Assembly (NCBI GenBank): GCA_023476565.1
Contig: JAMCVZ010000068.1
Coordinates: forward strand, 1-64,000
Length of the DNA stretch: 64,000 bases
Direction of reading: 5' to 3'
Source: Nitrospirota bacterium
GTDB lineage: Bacteria; Nitrospirota; Thermodesulfovibrionia; Thermodesulfovibrionales; Dissulfurispiraceae
The position numbers and the translations under genes were made by a program. Shown here piece after piece: positions 35,277 through 44,344 of this stretch (positions are counted from its first letter, which is position 1; each line of letters begins with the position of its first letter). The notes beneath the pieces were generated by a model that was not told the DNA's origin, searched no databases, and was given only the letters and a program-made list of their open reading frames with translations.

Positions 35277-36203
35277 GTGTCCCTGATCTTTTTCGGCACC
35301 CCCCGATTCGCCGTACCGTCATTGCAAGCACTTATTGATGCACAAGAGGATGTTGTGCTCGCCGTTACCCGGCCCGATAAGGTAAAAGGCAGGGGGCATG
35401 TACTCTCTTCCCCTCCTGTCAAGGACCTGGCATTATCGAAGGGCGTCAGGGTGGCGCAGCCTTCAAGGATAAGGAACGAGAAATTCTATAATGAATTGAG
35501 GTCGATCAGGCCCGAATTCATTATCGTAGCGGCTTACGGAAAGATATTGCCTGAAGAGGTCCTCGAAATACCCGAAAGGGGCTGTGTAAACGTGCATGCG
35601 TCTCTTTTGCCCAAGTACCGCGGCGCGGCGCCTATACAATGGGCATTGATAAACGGCGAGAGGGTCACCGGCGTCACGATAATGCTCATGGACAAGGGCA
35701 TGGATACGGGCGACATGCTGCTGCAGGCTGCGGTTGAGATAAAAGAAGAGGACAATTCGGAGACGCTTTCTGTCAGACTGTCCGAACTGGGTGCGAAGTC
35801 ATTGATAGAGACCATGAAGGGGATGAGGACAGGGGAAATTAAACCCGTCCCCCAGAGGGGTGAAGCGAGCGCTGCCCCGCCGTTAAAAAAAGGGGACGGC
35901 AGGATAGACTGGAACAAAAGCGCGGGGGAGATCTTCAATTTCGTCAGAGGCATGTACCCGTGGCCCTCTGCATTCTCATATCTGGACAGCGAGATGATAA
36001 AAGTTATAAAGGTAAGGCCGGTAGAGGGAGAGGGCGTGCCGGGCAGGATCGAGAGGGCTTCCGGCGGAGAGCTGGTTGTAGGCGCTCACAAGGGGCTCGT
36101 AATGATAGAGGAGCTGCAGCCGGAAGGAAAGAGGATCATGCCTGCAAAGGCATTTCTATCGGGCAGGAGGCTCGTCGAGAAGGCCTCCCGGGGATTTTCA
36201 TAA
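35277..36203 (+). CDS. fmt: Methionyl-tRNA formyltransferase
   Basis: A 308-residue enzyme that formylates initiator Met-tRNA using 10-formyl-THF. Signatures are LIFFGTPRFAVPSLQAL, VNVHASLLPKYRGAAPIQWALINGE (catalytic Asn/His region) and GVTIMLMDKGMDTGDML (Asp). The start is GTG at 35277. It begins a run of closely spaced plus-strand genes reaching to DUF512. Confidence 0.95.
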   Translation: MSLIFFGTPRFAVPSLQALIDAQEDVVLAVTRPDKVKGRGHVLSSPPVKDLALSKGVRVAQPSRIRNEKFYNELRSIRPEFIIVAAYGKILPEEVLEIPERGCVNVHASLLPKYRGAAPIQWALINGERVTGVTIMLMDKGMDTGDMLLQAAVEIKEEDNSETLSVRLSELGAKSLIETMKGMRTGEIKPVPQRGEASAAPPLKKGDGRIDWNKSAGEIFNFVRGMYPWPSAFSYLDSEMIKVIKVRPVEGEGVPGRIERASGGELVVGAHKGLVMIEELQPEGKRIMPAKAFLSGRRLVEKASRGFS

Positions 36204-36223
36204 AGACAGTGGCGGTAACCGGA

Positions 36224-36754
36224 ATGAAGAATTTTCTCAGGGGGATTGTTTTAAAGGTCCTGTATCCCTTGCTGATGTTTGCCGGCGCCTTCCTCAAAGA
36301 CAGGAAGGATACCTTCCAACTGTTCATTATTGATCTCAACAACAGGCTTGTCAGGGCAGGGGCGCGTGGAGGCGGAGTAAAGAAGATCTTGCTCCTGTTG
36401 CCGCACTGCCTGCAGATAAACGAATGCGATATCAGGATAACCCACAACATCTACAACTGCAAAAGATGCGGCAGGTGCGGGATCAAGGACCTGATACAGA
36501 TCGCCGAGGAGAATGACCTGAGCCTTTTTATCGCCACGGGGGGCAATCTCGCGAGGCGCATAGTGGATGACGTCAGACCCGAGGCGATAGTGGCCGTTGC
36601 CTGCGAGAGGGATTTGAGCAGCGGCATAGCCGACTCCTATCCCATGCCCGTCATCGGGGTCCCCAACGAGAGGCCGTTCGGCCCGTGCCTGAACACGAGA
36701 GTCGAGTTGACGAAGGTAAAAGAGGCCATACAATTTTTTGGAAGCAGCAGTTAA
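36224..36754 (+). CDS. DUF116 family membrane-associated Cys-rich protein
   Basis: A 176-residue DUF116 protein. It has an N-terminal hydrophobic helix (LKVLYPLLMFAGAFL), a cysteine cluster CKRCGRCGIKDL that could bind an Fe-S cluster or zinc, and C-terminal AVACERDLSSGI and GVPNERPFGPC with two more conserved Cys. The family is found next to fmt and def in many anaerobes, but the function is not known. An alternative GTG start is at 36209. Confidence 0.75.
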   Translation: MKNFLRGIVLKVLYPLLMFAGAFLKDRKDTFQLFIIDLNNRLVRAGARGGGVKKILLLLPHCLQINECDIRITHNIYNCKRCGRCGIKDLIQIAEENDLSLFIATGGNLARRIVDDVRPEAIVAVACERDLSSGIADSYPMPVIGVPNERPFGPCLNTRVELTKVKEAIQFFGSSS

Positions 36755-36788
36755 ATAAAAAGGCTGAAAGTTGCCGGAGAGTAGTGAC

Positions 36789-38165
36789 GTGTCGCCCACA
36801 AGAGAACTTGCGGTAATCGCCCTCAACAATATCCTGAAGAAATCAAAGAAGCCTAAAGAGGTGCTTGAGGATTTGTCCTTCGATCTCGATAAAAGGGACC
36901 GGGCGTTCCTGATGGAGCTCGTATACGGGGTCTTGAGGCACAGGGATTCTCTTGACTGGATGCTCAAGGATTTCCTGAGAAACCCGTCCGGGCTCCCGGC
37001 CGATACGTTGAACAACCTGAGGATCGCCGTCTACCAGATCACCTCCATGCGGGTCCCTGAATGGGCGGCTGTGAACGAAGCTGTGGATGTCGAAAAATCA
37101 TATAAAGGAAAGGCCCCCCTTGTTAATGCGGTTCTGAGAAATTTTTTGAGGAACAGGGATAAAATAGCTTCCCCGCCGGAGGATAATCCGGTAGGCTGCA
37201 TATCCATAACAACATCGCATCCCGAATGGCTTGTGCGGCGGTGGGTTGAGCGGTTCGGGACTGAAGAGGCTTTGAGCCTTGCCGAAAAGAACAATGAAGT
37301 GCCGCCCTTCACGATAAGGATGGGAAGCGGGGCTGAAAGGGGAGAGGCATTGCTTGTGCTTGCCGAGCACGGGATAAAGGCACGGCCTGCCCGCTATTCA
37401 CCTGCGGGGATAACCATTGAGGATTTCCACTCTTTTGACGGGCTGTCGAAGATACTGCCGTCCGGCTTTATGGTTCAGGATGAGGCCTCCCAGCTTATGG
37501 CATACCTTTTGAATCCGTTGCCCGGCGAAAGAGCCCTTGACGCCTGTGCAGCGCCCGGCGGGAAGACGACGCATATCGCCCAATTGATGAAGGACGGGGG
37601 AGAGGTTGTCTCGGTCGAAATCGATGGGAAAAAACTGGAGCACCTGGAACAGAACATTTCGAGGCTGGGCCTTAAATCGGTCAGAGTTATCCAGTGTGAT
37701 GTGAGAAACCTGGACAATTCCGATTACTGCCGGCAGGTTGCAGACCGCTGCTTTTTCGACCGCATACTCCTCGACGCGCCGTGCTCAGCGACGGGCGTCA
37801 TCAGGAGAAATCCGGACGTTAAATACAGGCACGGGCCTCAAGACCTCATAAGGCTGAAGAGGATGCAGCTTGAAATCCTGCATGCAGTATCAACGCTTCT
37901 TAAGCCGGGAGGGATTATGGTATATTCTGTATGCTCAACCGAGCCGGAGGAGGGAGAAGAGGTAATCAGGGAATTTTTACAGGGCAATCACGGTTTTAGT
38001 ATTATAGAGGGAGATTACGACTTCCTGAGGCGCTTTGAAATCAGGGACTCAGGCCATGTTTTTTACAGGACTTTCCCTCACAGGTATGATATGGACGGCT
38101 TTTTTGCCGCACGGTTGAAGAAAGTGTCAGTGTCAGTGATTAGTGTCGGTGTCGGTGTCAGTTAA
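36789..38165 (+). CDS. rsmB: 16S rRNA m5C967 methyltransferase RsmB
   Basis: A ~458-residue SAM enzyme. An N-terminal NusB-like domain (~1-130) is followed by the methyltransferase domain with LDACAAPGGKTTHIAQLM (SAM), LLDAPCSATGVIRRNP (catalytic Cys) and YSVCSTEPEEGEEV (second Cys). GTG at 36789 is favoured over TTG at 36771 because GGAGAG lies just upstream of it. The last 13 residues (VSVSVISVGVGVS) are read from a hairpin repeat element. Confidence 0.92.
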   Translation: MSPTRELAVIALNNILKKSKKPKEVLEDLSFDLDKRDRAFLMELVYGVLRHRDSLDWMLKDFLRNPSGLPADTLNNLRIAVYQITSMRVPEWAAVNEAVDVEKSYKGKAPLVNAVLRNFLRNRDKIASPPEDNPVGCISITTSHPEWLVRRWVERFGTEEALSLAEKNNEVPPFTIRMGSGAERGEALLVLAEHGIKARPARYSPAGITIEDFHSFDGLSKILPSGFMVQDEASQLMAYLLNPLPGERALDACAAPGGKTTHIAQLMKDGGEVVSVEIDGKKLEHLEQNISRLGLKSVRVIQCDVRNLDNSDYCRQVADRCFFDRILLDAPCSATGVIRRNPDVKYRHGPQDLIRLKRMQLEILHAVSTLLKPGGIMVYSVCSTEPEEGEEVIREFLQGNHGFSIIEGDYDFLRRFEIRDSGHVFYRTFPHRYDMDGFFAARLKKVSVSVISVGVGVS

Positions 38166-38222
38166 AGGATTCCTTTCACCCCTCTTACCGACACTAATCA
38201 CTGACACTGACACTGACACTGA
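38123..38222. repeat. Hairpin of GTGTCAG units at the end of rsmB
   Basis: The left arm is GTGTCAGTGTCAGTGATTAG and GTGTCGGTGTCGGTGTCAG; the loop begins GTTAAAGGATTCCTTTC; the right arm is CCGACACTAATCACTGACAC and further GACACT units. The left arm codes for the end of RsmB including its stop. The element at 55747 is the same family in opposite orientation. It could act as a strong transcript hairpin. Confidence 0.85.
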
Positions 38223-38233
38223 TATTGATTGAA

Positions 38234-38782
38234 ATGAAAAAGTTAATAAAAATACCGGTCTACATAGTTGTAGTGCTTATCCTCGGTATGCTCTCAGGCC
38301 ACCTCACCTTCAAGGTGCTGAGTTTCAGCAGAACGGTAACGGTGCCTGACATGAGAGGCAAAACGATGATAGAAGCCAACGATACGGCCAGAGGCAAGGG
38401 CCTGTATATCCGGTTTGAGGGTGAGGATTACGATTCATATATCCATCAGGGCAGTATCATACGGCAGGATATACCTCCCGGCAGCAAGGTGAAGGAAGGC
38501 AGGGAGATCGGTATTGTATTGAGCAAAGGACCAAGGGTACAATATGTACCCGATGTAGTGGGACAGTCTATCGACAGGGCTGAATCACTGCTCAACGATA
38601 AAGGGATAAGGATCGGCAGGATCATTTATGTGCATTCGGACAAGGCGCCCAAAAATGTCATACTGGCCCAAAGACCCGAAACAAACGAAAGCGGCGGGGA
38701 TGCTTTCAAGGTTATTGTCAGCCTCGGGGGATATGAGGAAGGGGCTAAGGTAAAGGTTCAGGAGCAGCCCGAGCAGCCGTAA
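38234..38782 (+). CDS. PASTA-domain membrane protein
   Basis: A 182-residue protein with one N-terminal membrane helix (IPVYIVVVLILGMLSG) and two PASTA domains (~30-100 and ~105-170): VPDMRGKTMIEANDTARGKGL and VPDVVGQSIDRAESLLNDKGI. PASTA domains bind peptidoglycan fragments or related glycans. No kinase or transpeptidase domain is attached, unlike PknB or PBP2x, so it may be a wall-sensing or scaffold protein. ATG at 38234 is chosen over an upstream TTG. Confidence 0.85.
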   Translation: MKKLIKIPVYIVVVLILGMLSGHLTFKVLSFSRTVTVPDMRGKTMIEANDTARGKGLYIRFEGEDYDSYIHQGSIIRQDIPPGSKVKEGREIGIVLSKGPRVQYVPDVVGQSIDRAESLLNDKGIRIGRIIYVHSDKAPKNVILAQRPETNESGGDAFKVIVSLGGYEEGAKVKVQEQPEQP

Positions 38783-38814
38783 ATCAGTTGAAAAAAGCGC
38801 GTCACAGCGTCACA

Positions 38815-38918
38815 GGGGACAGTCCCTATTCTACGACATCGTTGCGCCGGGGACTGTCCCTATTTACGGACGAAGCGAAGCGAAGTCGTAGAATAGGGAC
38901 TGTCCCCGGCGCAACGAT
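38815..38918. repeat. REP-like inverted repeat, nested copy 2
   Basis: GGGGACAGTCCCTATTCTAC is followed by ATCGTTGCGCC, then the second REP palindrome, and closes with GGCGCAACGAT. So a whole REP unit, GGGGACTGTCCC to its inverse, is wrapped by ATCGTTGCGCC and its reverse complement. This looks like one element inserted into another or a rearranged pair. It occupies the gap before rpe. Confidence 0.85.
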
Positions 38919-39024
38919 TGCTTGTTGCTTTTATAATTTTCGCCGGAAGCCCGGATAATTTGTTATTATATCCGTCTTCTATGCCCTCGCGGCTGAACTG
39001 AGAATAAATGCAAAGGGAGGAAAA

Positions 39025-39702
39025 GTGATTAAAATTGCTCCATCCGTTTTATCGGCCGACTTCATGAGACTCGGCGCTGAAATCGAGGCTGTAAAGGCAT
39101 CGGGAGCGGATATGCTCCATCTGGACGTTATGGACGGGCATTTTGTTCCCAACCTCACCATAGGCCCCGCGATTGTCGGGGCGGCAAGAAAAGTTACCAC
39201 GCTGGCTCTCGATGTGCATTTGATGATAGAGCGGCCGGATGACTTTATAAAGGACTTCGTCAAAGCGGGCGCGGATTATATAACTGTTCACGCAGAGGCC
39301 GTCGTGCATCTCCACAGGACTGTCCACCTGATAAAGGAATACGGAGTGAAAGCGGGCGTATCTCTCAACCCGGCTACTCCCCTGTGCATGCTCGATAATA
39401 TACTGCCCGACCTTGATATGGTGCTGCTCATGTCCGTGAATCCCGGGTTCGGAGGACAGCAGTTCATCCCGTTCGTGCTGGATAAGATAAAGGCGCTGAA
39501 GGGCGCCATGGAAAAGGAAGGGCTTGCCATTCCCATCGAGGTTGACGGAGGGGTGAAGTCCGATAACGCACGGGAGATAGCCCTTGCAGGCGCTGATATT
39601 CTCGTGATGGGCTCCGCCTTTTTCAATGCGGGAAATTACAACGATCTGATGAAGAGTATCCGGGAATCTTTGAGGGGAGTAAGGGGAGAAGACCAGGAAT
39701 GA
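39025..39702 (+). CDS. rpe: Ribulose-phosphate 3-epimerase
   Basis: A 225-residue TIM-barrel enzyme interconverting ribulose-5-P and xylulose-5-P. Motifs are IAPSVLSADFMRLGAEIEAV, MLHLDVMDGHFVPNLTIGP, LDVHLMIERPDDFI, MSVNPGFGGQQFIP and VDGGVKSDNAREIALAGADILVMGSAFF. The start is GTG at 39025 with GGGAGGAAAA upstream. The next gene overlaps by 4 bases. Confidence 0.96.
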   Translation: MIKIAPSVLSADFMRLGAEIEAVKASGADMLHLDVMDGHFVPNLTIGPAIVGAARKVTTLALDVHLMIERPDDFIKDFVKAGADYITVHAEAVVHLHRTVHLIKEYGVKAGVSLNPATPLCMLDNILPDLDMVLLMSVNPGFGGQQFIPFVLDKIKALKGAMEKEGLAIPIEVDGGVKSDNAREIALAGADILVMGSAFFNAGNYNDLMKSIRESLRGVRGEDQE

Positions 39703-40811
39703 AAGACAGGATTTTTGGATTAATCAAAGAGGCTGAGGACTTAAGGGGAGAGGCACGGTATGTGGAGTCCCTGAAACTTTTCAAAAAAGCCCTGTCTCTC
39801 AGCAAGAGGCACAGCGACCTTGACGGTATTCTCGATGCGACGCTGGCCATAGCCGATATATACAGGATGACCGGAGATTTTGACAGCGCCATCAAAAATT
39901 ACGAAGAGGCGCTGGAGGCATGCGAGGCCCTGGGCAATAAGCTGTCTGCCGCGGATTGCATGGTGGGAATGGGCCTGTCTTTACGGGCTATGGGCATGTG
40001 GAAGGAATCCGTGAAGTTTATTTCCGCTGCGCAGAAGACCTACGGCAAAGAGAGCGACAGGAGGGGGGCGGCCTTTTCCCTGTGGGCTGAAGCCGGCGCC
40101 CTGAGGGTTGCCGGGGATATCGGAAAGGCCATCGAAAAATTCAAAAGCTCAAAGACTGTTTTCTCTTCAATAAATGATAAGCCGGGCATTGCCTATGCGT
40201 TGTGCGGGCTCGGGGGCGCTCACCGGGTTGCGGGGAAATACAAGGAGTCCCTTAAATACTATACTCGGGCGAATAAAATGTTCGCCGGCTTGAAAGATAC
40301 GTTCGGCGCCGCTTATTCGCACTGCGGGATCGGCAACGCGCACAGGATGGCGAACAATTACCGTGAGGCCATGCGGCATTTTAAAAAGGCCGGGCATCTA
40401 TACGGCCGGATAGGTGATATAGTCAGCTATTCCTATACCTTATGGAGTATTGCCAATGTCTGCAAGATGGAAGGGGATTTCGCGGGCGCCAGGGCCTCTA
40501 TCGGCACGGCCCTGAAGAACTTCAAAAAGACAAAGGATCCGAGGGGGATCATATATTGCGATATGACGCTCGGAGAGATCGAATTCATGGAGGGTAAAAG
40601 GGCCCGCGCGGAAAAGAAGCTGCTTTCCGCCTTTGGCAGCGCTTCGGATCACGGCTTCAAGCTGGAGCAGTGTCATGCACGGGCGCTTCTCATGCTCGTC
40701 AACGGGCCATACGCTGCCGGACGCTTGACGGGATCGGCCGGCCTTGCTTCCTGTTATAAAAAGACAGGGGTTAATTTAAAGGTTGCATCCATTCCGTTTA
40801 ATATGCCATGA
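39699..40811 (+). CDS. Tetratricopeptide repeat protein
   Basis: A 370-residue protein composed mostly of TPR helices in about eight repeats of ~40 residues (for example DFDSAIKNYEEALEACEALGN, GKYKESLKYYTRANKMFAGLKD, NNYREAMRHFKKAGHLYGRIGD). No catalytic domain is visible. It is probably cytosolic since no signal peptide is seen. ATGA overlaps link it to rpe and pgsA, implying coordinated translation. It may be a scaffold or a regulator; function is unknown. Confidence 0.8.
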   Translation: MKDRIFGLIKEAEDLRGEARYVESLKLFKKALSLSKRHSDLDGILDATLAIADIYRMTGDFDSAIKNYEEALEACEALGNKLSAADCMVGMGLSLRAMGMWKESVKFISAAQKTYGKESDRRGAAFSLWAEAGALRVAGDIGKAIEKFKSSKTVFSSINDKPGIAYALCGLGGAHRVAGKYKESLKYYTRANKMFAGLKDTFGAAYSHCGIGNAHRMANNYREAMRHFKKAGHLYGRIGDIVSYSYTLWSIANVCKMEGDFAGARASIGTALKNFKKTKDPRGIIYCDMTLGEIEFMEGKRARAEKKLLSAFGSASDHGFKLEQCHARALLMLVNGPYAAGRLTGSAGLASCYKKTGVNLKVASIPFNMP

Positions 40812-41347
40812 GGGTTCTCAATATACCCAATATCATCACTTTTATCAGGATTCTCATAATACCTGTCTTTGTTACCGCACTCATATACAGAAAGTATAAT
40901 TACGCCTTGGCTCTTTTCGTTGTTGCAAGTGTTACCGATGCCTTCGACGGGCTCCTGGCCAGGCTTACAAACCAGCAGACAAGGCTGGGAGCTTTCCTCG
41001 ATCCCCTTGCGGATAAATTTCTGCTTGTAACATCGTTCATCCTTTTCTCGGTCTACGACTGGATACCGAAATGGCTGACCATAACGGTCATCAGCCGTGA
41101 CCTGATCGTTACACTGGGGTGGCTCCTCCTGTACCTCATCTACCATGTGACGAGGATAGAGCCGTCCCTGTTCGGCAAGGCCGCCATAGCATCACAACTC
41201 CTGCTCATCGCCTATACGCTCCTTTCGATCAACCGTGACGGCATCCCGCTGCCTGGCGACTGGATGCTGTGGACAGTCGCAGCACTGACTATTGTCTCGG
41301 GGCTTCAATACATTTACAGGGGATTAAAGCATGCAGGTGAAAAGTAA
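40808..41347 (+). CDS. pgsA: CDP-diacylglycerol-glycerol-3-phosphate phosphatidyltransferase
   Basis: A 179-residue membrane enzyme for phosphatidylglycerol synthesis. The CDP-alcohol phosphotransferase motif DAFDGLLARLTNQQ...RLGAFLDPLADK fits DG-x2-AR-x8-G-x3-D-x3-D. Several membrane helices follow. The gene begins MRVLNIPNIITFIRIL, as usual, and overlaps its upstream and downstream neighbours. Confidence 0.9.
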   Translation: MRVLNIPNIITFIRILIIPVFVTALIYRKYNYALALFVVASVTDAFDGLLARLTNQQTRLGAFLDPLADKFLLVTSFILFSVYDWIPKWLTITVISRDLIVTLGWLLLYLIYHVTRIEPSLFGKAAIASQLLLIAYTLLSINRDGIPLPGDWMLWTVAALTIVSGLQYIYRGLKHAGEK

Positions 41348-42653
41348 CTCCGGGGTTGAAATAGAGAAAATACGGAAGGGCGGTATCGCCGAAAAAGCGG
41401 GCCTGCAGCCGGAGGACAAGCTTATCTCCGTGAACGGCCACAAGATCAATGACGCGATAGACCTGATGTTCTACAGCAGCGAGCAGGACCTGAAACTCCT
41501 TGTGAGCAGGAACAGGGAAAGGATAACCGTTAATGCGGGACCCGGCTCCGACATAACCGGAGACCTCGGTATCGTGCTGAAACCCTTTAAGATCAGGTCA
41601 TGCATGAATAACTGCGTGTTCTGTTTCGTATCCCAGCTCCCGAAAGGAATGAGAAAGACCCTGTACCTCAAGGACGACGATTACAGGATGTCCTTTCTTT
41701 TCGGGAACTACATTACCATGACCAACCTTACCGCCGTTGAAAAAAAAAGGATCGTTGAGCAGAGGCTCAGCCCGCTCTACATCTCGGTCCATTCCACGAA
41801 CGCCGCAATCAGGAACAGGATGGTCGGCAATCAGAAGGCTGCGGACATCTTAAAAGAGATCAAATTCCTGGTTGATAACAAAATAAGGCTGCACACGCAG
41901 ATAGTAATGTGCCCCGGGCATAATGACGGCAGGGAGCTGGAAAGGACCATCGCGGACCTGTACAGGTTCTATCCGTATGTCCTGTCGATTGCCGTAGTCC
42001 CTGTCGGACTTACGGCTCACAGGAAAAAGGAAATAAGACCCGTCGGGAAAGAGGAGGCGGCGAATGCTCTCGAGCTCATTCACAAGTTCCAGTCCAGGTT
42101 CAAGAGAAAGCACGGGGAGTGCATTGTCTATGGAGCCGATGAGCTGTATATCAAGGCTGAGGCCGAATTCCCTCCGCTGCCGGAATACGGGGAGCTCCCG
42201 CAGATAGAGAACGGGGTCGGCATGGTTCCGCAGTTTATCCATCAGGCGAGGAGGGTAAGGGTCCCCAACCCGGTCCAGAGCGCGGATAAAAACAGGAAGA
42301 GGAGATTCGTTACCTTCACCGGTGTTTCCTTTTATCCCTACCTGTCGAAATTCATCGGCAAGCTCAAAAAGAGCGGTGTTGATATCGAGGCCGTTGCAGT
42401 GGAAAACACATTCTTCGGTGCGAGTGTCTCGGTTGCGGGGCTCCTCACGGGAAGGGACCTGATGAAATCGCTTCCGGAGGCGCTGAAGAAAGATGATATC
42501 CTCCTTGTCCCGGACATTGTCATGAGGGAGGGGACTGAGGTCCTTCTGGACGATGTATCAAGGCAGGACATAGAGGAAGTGCTCGGGGTAAAGACGTTCA
42601 TCGTGGAAGCGACACCAAAGGGAATTGTGGACGCCGTTACGGCGCTGCCTTGA
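41331..42653 (+). CDS. PDZ/radical-SAM DUF512 protein
   Basis: A 440-residue protein. A PDZ-like domain (~1-65; KIRKGGIAEKAGLQPEDKLISVNG) is followed by a radical-SAM-type region with Cys motif SCMNNCVFCFVSQLPKGMRKTLYLKDDDYRMSF. The C-terminal DUF512 domain has GVSFYPYL and VAVENTFFGASVSVAGLLTGRDL. The family is widespread in anaerobes and spore-formers (sometimes called putative Fe-S oxidoreductase), with no firm function. It overlaps pgsA by 17 bases. Confidence 0.82.
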   Translation: MQVKSNSGVEIEKIRKGGIAEKAGLQPEDKLISVNGHKINDAIDLMFYSSEQDLKLLVSRNRERITVNAGPGSDITGDLGIVLKPFKIRSCMNNCVFCFVSQLPKGMRKTLYLKDDDYRMSFLFGNYITMTNLTAVEKKRIVEQRLSPLYISVHSTNAAIRNRMVGNQKAADILKEIKFLVDNKIRLHTQIVMCPGHNDGRELERTIADLYRFYPYVLSIAVVPVGLTAHRKKEIRPVGKEEAANALELIHKFQSRFKRKHGECIVYGADELYIKAEAEFPPLPEYGELPQIENGVGMVPQFIHQARRVRVPNPVQSADKNRKRRFVTFTGVSFYPYLSKFIGKLKKSGVDIEAVAVENTFFGASVSVAGLLTGRDLMKSLPEALKKDDILLVPDIVMREGTEVLLDDVSRQDIEEVLGVKTFIVEATPKGIVDAVTALP

Positions 42654-42835
42654 AATAAAATCCTAAATCCTGAGCACCGGATTCTGAACAATATCAAAAT
42701 CCCCAATTCGAAATTTCACCCGGCTCTTTGTTTTACGGGATCGGATAGAATGACTTCAGATTATTTTGAACGGCAATGGTTTAAGATGTTTTTTCATGTT
42801 CGGTTTAGAGAATAAAGAACCGAGGCAGGTAATAC

Positions 42836-43444
42836 ATGAGGATTTCCGGGGGGAGTGCAAAGGGGAGGAAGGTCGGGCTGAAGAAGGCCTTTACGAAAAA
42901 GGGAGAAGGGAGTGATTTGCGGCCTACCTCTGCAAAGGTGAGAAAAGCGGTCTTTGATATCCTCGGCGCCGGGATAATCGACGCCCGCTTTCTGGATCTC
43001 TATGCCGGGACAGGCGCTGTGGGCATCGAGGCCCTGAGCAGAGGGGCCGGAAGAGTCGTTTTTGTCGATGAAAATGTGTTGCGTGTCAAGATAATCAGGG
43101 AATTGACTGAAAAGTTCGGTTTTAAAGACAGGGCGGATGTTATCAGAGAAAAGGCCGCTGTCTTTGTGAAAAAAGCCGAATCCGTTTTTGATATTGTTTT
43201 TGTTGACCCGCCCTATGCATCGGAGGAACTGCAGGCGATACTCCCCCTGATCGACGGCAGGGAGATCCTGAGCGAAAGCGGAATTGTGATTGCCGAACAC
43301 CCCTCAAAGATATCTCTGCCTGAGATAATAGGAAGTCTGGAACTGGGAAAGCGCTACAAATACGGCGATACCTCCCTGGGCGTTTATCGGGTGTCTCGGG
43401 GACAGTCCCTATTCTACGACTCCGCTCCGCTTCGTCCGTGGTAA
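42836..43444 (+). CDS. rsmD: 16S rRNA m2G966 methyltransferase RsmD
   Basis: A 202-residue SAM enzyme modifying G966 of 16S rRNA. Motifs are MRISGGSAKGRK at the N-terminus, LRPTSAKVRKAVFDIL, FLDLYAGTGAVGIEALSRGA and the catalytic FVDPPYAS. The natural end is near YKYGDTSLGVYR; the next ~15 residues (VSRGQSLFYDSAPLRPW) and the TAA stop come from a REP-like element. coaD is next, as in many bacteria. The 182 bases before it show only scattered repeat words (AAATCCTAAATCCTGAG) and no clear ribosome site. Confidence 0.92.
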   Translation: MRISGGSAKGRKVGLKKAFTKKGEGSDLRPTSAKVRKAVFDILGAGIIDARFLDLYAGTGAVGIEALSRGAGRVVFVDENVLRVKIIRELTEKFGFKDRADVIREKAAVFVKKAESVFDIVFVDPPYASEELQAILPLIDGREILSESGIVIAEHPSKISLPEIIGSLELGKRYKYGDTSLGVYRVSRGQSLFYDSAPLRPW

Positions 43445-43635
43445 ACCACCTACTGTTGGTAAATAGGGACAGTCCCCTCGGTGTTGATACTGTCATTGCG
43501 AGGGAAGGATTCCCGAAGCAATCTCACGGCAAGATTCTTCGCTTCGCTGCCGAATGACAGACTTATTCCATGTATTTCTGAAACACCACACTACCTCCCC
43601 CTTTTCCAAAGGGGGGCGAGGGGGGATTTGCTTCA
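43391..43635. repeat. Cluster of four intergenic repeats (REP long form plus three others)
   Basis: In order: GTGTCTC flank and REP long form (43398-43477); CTCGGTGTTG flank; an element starting CTGTCATTGCGAGGG and ending GCTGCCGAATGACAG (about 43490-43560); the block 43552-43593 shared with 20762-20803; and a C-rich/G-rich inverted stretch (CTCCCCCTTTTCC, then GGGGGGCGAGGGGGG, to about 43626). These explain nearly the whole 291-base gap between rsmD and coaD. Confidence 0.8.
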
Positions 43636-43735
43636 GAATGAGAATTGCTGGCGAAAAGGAATGTGCTTTGAACTTTATAACGCTTTGCGCTATAATCCTA
43701 AGAGCGCTATAACGCTGTAACTCGGCAACACTATT

Positions 43736-44224
43736 ATGAAATTAGCTATCTATCCAGGGACATTCGATCCGGTAACCAACGGCCACCTCGACCTTATCGA
43801 AAGGGGGTTGAGGATTTTTGATGAGCTGATCGTCGCTGTCGCCTATAACCCTAAAAAACAGCCGCTCTTCAGCATAGAAGAGAGATTGCACTTGATAAGG
43901 GAATCGGTGAAGGGATATAAGAAACTCAGGGTGGAAGAATTTAACGGGCTCCTTGTCGATTATGTAAAATCAAAGAGCGGCATTGTGATCATAAGGGGCC
44001 TGCGGGCCGTATCGGACTTCGAATATGAGTTCCAGATGGCGTTGATGAACAGAAGGCTGGCGATGGACATAGAAACTGTCTTCATGATGCCGTCGGAGGA
44101 ATTCTCCTATCTTACTTCGACAATCGTGAAGGAGATTGCATCTTTCGGGGGCTCGGTGAGCGGGCTTGTACCGCAAACGGTTGAGAAAGTATTAAAGGAA
44201 AGATTCGGCAAAGTCCGGAAGTAA
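43736..44224 (+). CDS. coaD: Phosphopantetheine adenylyltransferase
   Basis: A 162-residue enzyme of coenzyme A synthesis, transferring AMP to 4'-phosphopantetheine. Signatures: MKLAIYPGTFDPVTNGHLDLIERG (nucleotidyl HxGH-like), GIVIIRGLRAVSDFEYEFQMALMNR and SSTIVKEIASFGG-like (YLTSTIVKEIASFGGSV). Length is normal. A small hairpin follows the stop. Confidence 0.95.
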   Translation: MKLAIYPGTFDPVTNGHLDLIERGLRIFDELIVAVAYNPKKQPLFSIEERLHLIRESVKGYKKLRVEEFNGLLVDYVKSKSGIVIIRGLRAVSDFEYEFQMALMNRRLAMDIETVFMMPSEEFSYLTSTIVKEIASFGGSVSGLVPQTVEKVLKERFGKVRK

Positions 44225-44247
44225 CCGGGATTTATCGTGCTCCCGGT
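44224..44247 (+). terminator. Possible terminator hairpin after coaD
   Basis: A 7-bp stem ACCGGGA/TCCCGGT with a 10-base loop overlaps the coaD stop codon. It is followed by GATATTCTTTCC, a weak T-run, so efficiency is doubtful. It lies between convergent coaD and pepF. Confidence 0.35.
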
Positions 44248-44344
44248 GATATTCTTTCCGCACCGTTGTCTGCCGTAACGGGGTAAATAGCCCCTCCTGC
44301 ATTTCTCTGATAGAATTTAAATATGGAAATCACAGGTGTAAAGG

